DNA of 13,618 nucleotides from Pleurotus djamor (Eukaryota; Basidiomycota; Agaricomycetes; Agaricales; Pleurotaceae), in NCBI GenBank assembly GCA_029747585.1, contig JAPEVF010001123.1:1-13618 (forward strand), read 5' to 3'. The position numbers were made by a program, and so were the translations under genes. Positions 8,588-13,618 of the stretch are shown here, in pieces (position 1 is the first letter of the stretch; each line of letters opens with the position of its first letter). The notes under the pieces are model-generated. The model was given only the letters and a program-made list of their open reading frames with translations. It was not told the DNA's origin and did no database searches.

Positions 8588-9529
8588 ATGTCACGATCCC
8601 TCCCCTACACCTTAGTTACTGCCTTTTCGACACGCCTTACCGGTGGGAACCCTGCAGCCGTCATATACCTCAACAACGATATCCCAGATGACCCTATACT
8701 CCAGGGCATCGCCAACAACCTGAACCAACCTATTGCATCCTTCATAACGACCTCTCTTCCTACCTCCGACGTAAACAAGGCTGCGTTCGGTATCCGATGG
8801 TTCGCGTCAGAAGAAGTCCCATTGTGTGGACACGGAACTATCGCAGCTGCGAAAGCCCTCTGGACTACGCCTGGGATGGTGGATGCAAACGTGAACACGC
8901 TGGAGTTTCATACGAAGCTCGGAGCAGTCTTGAGAGTTTCCAAAGGTGATGGGGAATGGTTGGAGATGCAACTTCCCTCTGGAACGATGGAGGCCGCGGG
9001 CGCGGCGGAAAGTGCAAGGATCAAAGAGTTGGTCTCACGGGCGATAGGAAAGGAAGCGAATGTTAAATTCATTGGGACCGGCGGCAAGGGTTTTGAGCAC
9101 ATGCTTGTGGTGGAATTAGATCCCGCTGATGACCTTGCTGGTTGTGTAGTCGACGCCAAGTCATTGGTAAGTACAAGTCATTTTCTCAATGCCCCCAGTT
9201 GCATATTGATCATTGAACAGCTGGGCTCGGGTAAAGGCATAAATATCCTGACCACCGCCAGTCCGAACGCTGAATCATCTTATCACCTTCGAATGTTCGC
9301 TCCAGCTCATATTTCCGGAGCCGGAGAAGACCCAGTCTGTGGTTCGGCGCACTGCTTGCTTGCGCCATACTGGTCAAAGAAGCTAGGAATGGCCAGCGAA
9401 GTTGAAATGAGGTCCAAATCGGTTAGTCCCAGAGGTGGTGACTTGAAAATTGTTTTCGACGAGGATAATGGGCTGATAAGGTTGATGGGGCAGTTGCGGG
9501 TTCTTTCAAGAGGGGAATTGTTCGTATAG
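8588..9529 (+). CDS. PhzF-family (phenazine biosynthesis-like) protein
   Basis: Member of the PhzF / diaminopimelate epimerase-fold isomerase family, a two-domain cytosolic protein. Exons 8588-9166 and 9221-9529 with a 54-nt intron (GTAAGT...TTGAACAG) give 295 residues, the usual family length. N-terminal half: YTLVTAFSTRLTGGNPAAV, RWFASEEVPLCGHGT (His about 82). C-terminal half: LRMFAPAHISGAGEDPVCGS (Asp about 230), SAHCLLAPYW, SPRGGDLKIVF. The position of the PhzF catalytic Glu (SETAF-type motif) reads NQPIASF, with Ile at about 49, so classical PhzF isomerase chemistry is doubtful. The intron is a multiple of three without stops, so an unspliced read-through is also open; the spliced form joins VDAKSL to LGSGKG and fits the family better. 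The start is the first ATG followed by the conserved strand. Substrate unknown. Confidence 0.9.
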   Translation: MSRSLPYTLVTAFSTRLTGGNPAAVIYLNNDIPDDPILQGIANNLNQPIASFITTSLPTSDVNKAAFGIRWFASEEVPLCGHGTIAAAKALWTTPGMVDANVNTLEFHTKLGAVLRVSKGDGEWLEMQLPSGTMEAAGAAESARIKELVSRAIGKEANVKFIGTGGKGFEHMLVVELDPADDLAGCVVDAKSLVSTSHFLNAPSCILIIEQLGSGKGINILTTASPNAESSYHLRMFAPAHISGAGEDPVCGSAHCLLAPYWSKKLGMASEVEMRSKSVSPRGGDLKIVFDEDNGLIRLMGQLRVLSRGELFV

Positions 9530-9748
9530 ATGTATTTCAGTTAATCGTTGTCATGTCGCTAGCAGCCAAACAGGAGCATGGTTAGGACATCCACTTGCTC
9601 ACCAATCCACTCTGTCATTTATACTACCGTGGGCCAGTGCCAGTAGTCGCCTAAGGCCCATCTCGTAGATAGGGGTTCCTTGACATCCCTTGATAGTCCT
9701 GAGTTAATAGGAGATGTGATGGCTTGGCTCAATTTTGTTTTACTGCGT

Positions 9749-9767
9749 GTTCAACGTTCAACGTTCA
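9749..9767. repeat. Short tandem repeat GTTCAAC x2.7
   Basis: The 7-bp unit GTTCAAC is repeated twice and followed by GTTCA. It lies in intergenic DNA about 220 bp after the PhzF-like stop codon. No function is suggested. Confidence 0.8.
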
Positions 9768-10045
9768 TCATCCAGCAGCTGAGACTGGATGTGACGTATT
9801 GAGACCCTGTTATTGGGCTAGACCCCCAGCGTGGCAATGAAGGGCATAGATATCCAGGGCACTATATTCTAGAACTTATGGCAGTCCATCGACAACGTAT
9901 GACCGATATGGTCACTTTTGATCCCGTTCACCATCTTCCATATTGAAATATTGACTGATGAATCTGTTGATGAGAGAACTCGTGTATTACCTTGTGTGAG
10001 ATACTCTCTTCGATAGGCACAATGACATCCACATACATCCTCCTA

Positions 10046-10074
10046 CCCCACATATGGATTTCTTGGATGTGGGG
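10046..10074. repeat. Inverted repeat CCCCACAT / ATGTGGGG
   Basis: Perfect 8-bp arms (10046-10053 and 10067-10074) separated by 13 nt, in the middle of the long intergenic region. It could form a short hairpin or be a spaced palindrome bound by a dimeric factor; CCCCAC/GTGGGG resembles C2H2 zinc-finger targets such as CreA/Mig1-type GC boxes. No gene is close enough to assign a role. Confidence 0.65.
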
Positions 10075-10859
10075 CATCCGCCACCTCCGAGATCCTGATC
10101 CCATCGCTCCAGGCCTAGTTCGTTTTAGAGATTTATGACTGAAGTTCGGTCTACCCATGGCATGGTAAATGGTAGAATGCCGTCCTCGAAGACACAGCGA
10201 AATATTGACGCCGCTATTCCGTCACTATGACTGGGCTGGGACAAACTGCGGAGAAAGCTAGATACCGAATGGCATGATAGGTTAGACATCAACACACCGT
10301 TGCTTTTCTTCGCTTACTTGTTTCAGATATGACGTACCCATCGCCGGGGCGTGTATCTCAGGTTTGTCACCGTAGTAGAACACGATGCTGTCACCGTGAT
10401 GATAGTACTTTGTCTGGTTTCGATGAATCGGCTGGCACCGAGATGAATCAATAGGCCCCTACATCAGTTCCTCCAATCACACAAGTGTAGCACTGTGCAG
10501 CAGCGCCGGTGATATATGATACCCTCGTTAGACGGCTTTCCTTTAAGTTACGGTTGATTCCGAGTATCGGTGTTCCTTGTATCGCGGGTTCTGAGTCACC
10601 CGGTAGTGTCTGAGGGTGTGTTGTATGGCTCCCTTGCTTTGTAGTCTGGTCTGGCACTGTAGAGTAGCTGATTTGAGGGAGATAATTGGCAACAAAGCAG
10701 TTTTGTGCCAAGTTTGTGCAGGGTTGGGGATGGGGCAGTAAAATAAGCGCCCGGCGGATGGTCGGATCCGTAAGTCCGTTGCGCCCGCATCCATTCCTTT
10801 CCAAATCTTCAACCTGTACCATCTCCATCTGGCGCCAGGACCAAGTCGTCGTCATCATC

Positions 10860-13618
10860 ATGCACGACGTCGGGCAGCTTTTCGCTTGCAAATGCTTGAA
10901 CGTCACCATTCGTGAACACCCGACTACACAGGAGCTTCCATCTGAGTGGCCGGCTGACCCAAATTGGCATGCGTTGTATGTTGGCAACGACGGCATAACA
11001 ATAGTGAGTCCCCATCGCCCCCATTTTCGCGATTTTTCGAGACTGATAGACGACCGCCCTGCTCAAGGCTCATGCTCAAGTTACATCGAGAATAAGGGCG
11101 CGAGAGATGGCGTCGCCCGACGCCTCGAGATCACTGCGATGGGTGACATTGATGTGCCTCATTTGCCAATCTGCGATATACCGTGTCGGTCAATCATGTC
11201 TGAACGACACAGAGAAAGATATGGTCGCCGTGCCGCCAGAGGGGTGGGTAGAGCAAGAGCCGATGCAGAGCCCGTCGGGATGGATTCAAGTACAAAAGGA
11301 ATGTCTGGTAAGGTCCCATTTCATCGCATGCCATACCCCTTTACGCGCGGTCTTTCAAGACGGGTCAGCATCGTTCTTGTGCTTTCTTTCATCGCCGCCG
11401 CGACTGAAAGCCCAAGGACTATCACTGTGGTGTCAAGTGTTTTCTCGCGGGGAAATGGCCCTTTGTGATATATCGCATACTTTCGGCGGGGACGGGCCTC
11501 CTCAGCGATCCCATCGGTCAATTGGGTCGCNTGCAAACTTGGGGACGAGATTATGCGACATCTTTCAAAGGGTCTTTTCCCGGGCGAAAGGCCCACAGTG
11601 TATACGCTGACCCCTAGTTTGACTTGGTGCGCGTTAGACTCATCACAAACTCTGCTAGACTGGTGACGCTATCGAACGGGCTCGATCTACCACGGACTTT
11701 TCGCCACTTTTCTCTGTGGTTCTTCCCCCTCCTTCATCGCTCCCACCCTCCCCCAAGCCCGTAATTGAGCGCCTGACGCCAGTTACGACATCGTCTCCAC
11801 AACCGCCGAAACAATACTTACCCGAACTCACTTCATTATTCCCTCCTCCACCATTTTCTCCGTCACATCCGGTGTTCGTGCACCTTTCATCACTCGCTGC
11901 ATCACATTCCGACAAACTACGTGCCGATGCCGAGAATGCCATATGCCAATTTGTCCTCTCGAAAGTAGCAGATCTGGAACAGGCTGAATCGGGGTTAAAA
12001 TTCCAAGTTCAGTGTATATGGAAAACATACCTCTTGGGCGTCGAGCAAGTTCGTCAAAGATCGGGCATACCACCACCATCAAACTCAAATCCTATCAGGG
12101 GTAGGGACTCGGTGTCTCGCAATGAGACAGGTCCATCCGTGGCTATACGTGATTTCGTTCCTTCAGCGACACCTCCAACGCGTCCCATTTCCTCTTCAGT
12201 GTCTCGACGTGTATCTACCCTATCGCAATCTCTCGCGACGTCTACATTTCACCATCCGAAAGCGCAGAGCTCTGAGATCGGAACCAAGGCTGACGACGCC
12301 GCCAGCGCGGCTTCAATGACCACGGCTTCCTCACGGACATTAGTCGCCGGTGCGCCTACTATCGAAGACGGCGGTGTCTTACGATTTTCTCGGAATACCA
12401 ACGACACGATCAACACCGCTGCGACCTACCGCTATTTTATGAACCTCGAAGAGGAAATAGCACGCAAGAAGCAAGAACAGGGCGAGAAGAAGGATGAGAA
12501 GCCATCACTACCAGGAACTTCCCAGAAGACGGATTTACCAGAAAAACAATCCAATGATAAGAAGCCCGTTGTCACATCGGAGCAAGTTGAAGATACGAAG
12601 GAAGTAGAGTCACGTGCTAATGACAAGGGCAAACGCAAAGTCACCTTTGTGCAGCCTGAACCAGTCGAAATAATAAATACTGACTTGACTGCTGAGGCTG
12701 CAGACGAAAATAGTGTTGAAGTGAGCGATCCGAGTGCAGGTTCGTGCCGTCTTCCCTTCACGGCATTTCCATCTTCTCAACGTTACCGACCGGTATAGAT
12801 ATGGTATTCGCTATGGAAGAAGGCAATGAGATTCCTTCTGTCGTAGAAGGGTCTAGTTCCGTCCTCCCTTTGATCGAGCCTCCTTCGTCCCGACCACCCC
12901 GGCCTCGGACAAGAGCCAATGTTCTTGCCGGAGGACTTCCTGAATCGTTTGCTGCCCTCAGACCGGCTTCCCTTCCTCTGCCCTCACATATACGACCTCC
13001 TAGGAGTCACCAAGGCGTAGATTCCTCCTCCTCCCAGGCCGCTATGCTCTCTCCACCTCCTCGAGCGAGCAACTCAAATAAACCTAAGGCTCCCCCAACA
13101 CTACCAGACATACCCTCCTCTGCTCCGAGTGATGGTGCTCACGTCGTTACCAGGAGACTTCGCAAGTCGTTCGATGATATGGTGCAAGAAGAGGAGGAAG
13201 CTCACTTCAACGGGGATCGTAGTAACGGTTAGTCACTGGNTTTTTTTATATCGGTCCCAAGGGTCCTGATGATTGGGTCTAGATTTCTTTGTTGGTTCGA
13301 TGCCTATATCTATAAGGCAACCTCAAGCCCAAAAGCCTTCGCTGAGTTTAGCGTCGTATCAACCCACAGCGGCGATTGCATCTGAAGAACCCGCTGCCGC
13401 TCCTCCCACACGAACGGAATCTGCTACTGCTGCTCGTAAGGCTAGCTATGCCGAACGCGACCGATTGCGCTCAATGGACCCAGGAGAGCTGGATTTCAAG
13501 ACTAGCGATAGTGATGGCGAGGACGACAACGCCGCAAACAAGTTGAACGGTGCAAGAGAAGTCACTTTGGAGATAATCAAAGCTCGTAATCAAGTTCCTG
13601 AAGAAGGAATGTGGAGAA
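10860..13618 (+). CDS. Uncharacterised Cys-motif, Pro/Ser-rich protein, 3' end outside window
   Basis: Function not recognised. Exons by hand: 10860-11003, 11050-11307, 11659-12739, 12799-13227, 13283-13618 (open at the edge), at least 749 codons. All junctions keep phase. The N-terminal ~160 residues look folded: FACKCLNV (Cys10, Cys12), WHALYVGNDGIT, LMCLICQSAIYRV (Cys84, Cys87), SGWIQVQKECL, then after the long intron TGDAIERARS and FSPLFSVVLPPP. The CxC plus CxxC pairs suggest a metal-binding fold (inference). A helical stretch at about residues 190-250 (KLRADAENAICQFVLSKVAD) follows, then a long Ser/Pro/Lys/Glu-rich disordered region with KGKRKVTFV, a basic-acidic VTRRLRKSFDDMVQEEEE and, near the edge, SYAERDRLRSMDPGELDF. 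An in-frame ATG at 10758 could extend the N-terminus. It could be two genes if the 351-nt intron is wrong, but the join restores a continuous domain. Confidence 0.65.
11308..11658 (+). other. Unusually long intron (351 nt) of the Cys-motif gene
   Basis: Donor GTAAGG directly after the ECL codons and acceptor CTGCTAG before ACTGGTGAC. Other introns in the window are 46-99 nt. The exon 2 frame stays open through most of it, to a stop ending at 11610, so retention would give a protein of about 234 residues. It contains an N at 11531 and two loosely similar stretches (about 11437-11480 and 11563-11605, both TCAA...TTTTC...GAAA...GGCCC). The pentamer CTGGT flanks both splice boundaries (11305-11309, 11660-11664), which could be chance. 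Confidence 0.5.

Larger units (their letters stand above)
9530..10859. other. Long intergenic region, no gene supported
   Basis: About 1.3 kb with no frame that looks like a protein on either strand. Minus-strand frames at 9928-10158 and 10448-10996 have no recognisable motif, and the second runs antisense over the first exon of the next gene. The stretch contains a short tandem repeat (9749-9767) and a hairpin-like inverted repeat (10046-10074). The right end should hold the promoter of the gene starting at 10860. No transposon ends or tRNA-like structure was seen. Confidence 0.5.

Noticed and set aside
8605..8898. 97-codon minus-strand frame over the PhzF-like gene
   Set aside because: It is a shadow of the strongly supported PhzF coding frame on the + strand.
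9928..10158. 76-codon minus-strand frame in the intergenic region
   Set aside because: No family-like motif, no flanking exons with sensible splice phase; it overlaps the inverted repeat at 10046-10074.
10448..10996. 182-codon frame on the minus strand
   Set aside because: It is antisense to the first exon of the Cys-motif gene, shows no recognisable motif and has a composition typical of a chance frame.
11107..11610. Standalone 167-codon gene
   Set aside because: Its first part is exon 2 of the Cys-motif gene. The tail after 11307 is best read as intron because splicing to 11659 restores a continuous domain; it is kept only as a possible retention isoform.
12744..13232. Separate 162-codon gene starting at 12744
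   Set aside because: Its first codons lie inside a good GT-AG intron (12740-12798) that joins it in phase to the upstream exon; it is exon 4 of the Cys-motif gene.
13294..13304. GGTTCGATGCC, resembling a tRNA B box
   Set aside because: It lies within the exon reading FFVGSMPI, and no A box or cloverleaf can be folded around it.

Overview
The window looks like a piece of a filamentous basidiomycete (Agaricomycete-like) nuclear genome. Genes are closely packed and broken by many short GT-AG introns (46-99 nt, often with a CTNAC/CTGAC-like branch site). One gene encodes a secreted GH3 glycosidase with 14 introns, and the F-box-type paralogues are of a kind common in mushroom-forming fungi. All convincing genes lie on the + strand. 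I found no rRNA, tRNA, CRISPR array, prokaryotic operon or autonomous transposon. Exon structures below were assembled by hand from splice signals, reading-frame phase and family expectations.

Layout. 1-313: upstream/promoter DNA. 314-3488: a complete 15-exon secreted GH3 beta-glucosidase, intact except for one ambiguous base (N at 1897) that breaks the frame; without it the spliced CDS is exactly 752 codons. 3692-5342: F-box-like gene copy A (4 exons). 5343-6132: a spacer holding two coding-looking shards with no complete gene; one resembles the charged, disordered tail of a nuclear protein (possibly PP4 regulatory subunit 3), the other is an unrecognised 42-codon frame. 6211-7878: F-box-like copy B with the same exon/intron phases as copy A. 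7921-8178: a decayed 3'-end fragment of a third copy. 8588-9529: a PhzF-family gene with one intron, preceded by two perfect TGACTCA boxes 10 bp apart. 9530-10859: about 1.3 kb with no supported gene. 10860-13618: a five-exon gene, open at the right edge, with Cys-pair motifs (CxC and CxxC) near the N-terminus followed by a long Pro/Ser-rich, probably disordered region; it has an unusually long 351-nt second intron.

The genes do not form a pathway. GH3 acts outside the cell on glucosides, the F-box-like proteins are probably SCF-type adaptors or diverged relatives, the PhzF homologue is a small-molecule isomerase-fold protein lacking the usual catalytic Glu, and the last gene is of unknown function. 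The most informative features are the local birth and death of F-box-like genes (two intact copies, one relic, foreign exon shards between them), the altered active site of the PhzF homologue, and the uncharacterised Cys-motif protein with its long, partly open intron. I see no clear evidence of a wholly new multi-gene system.
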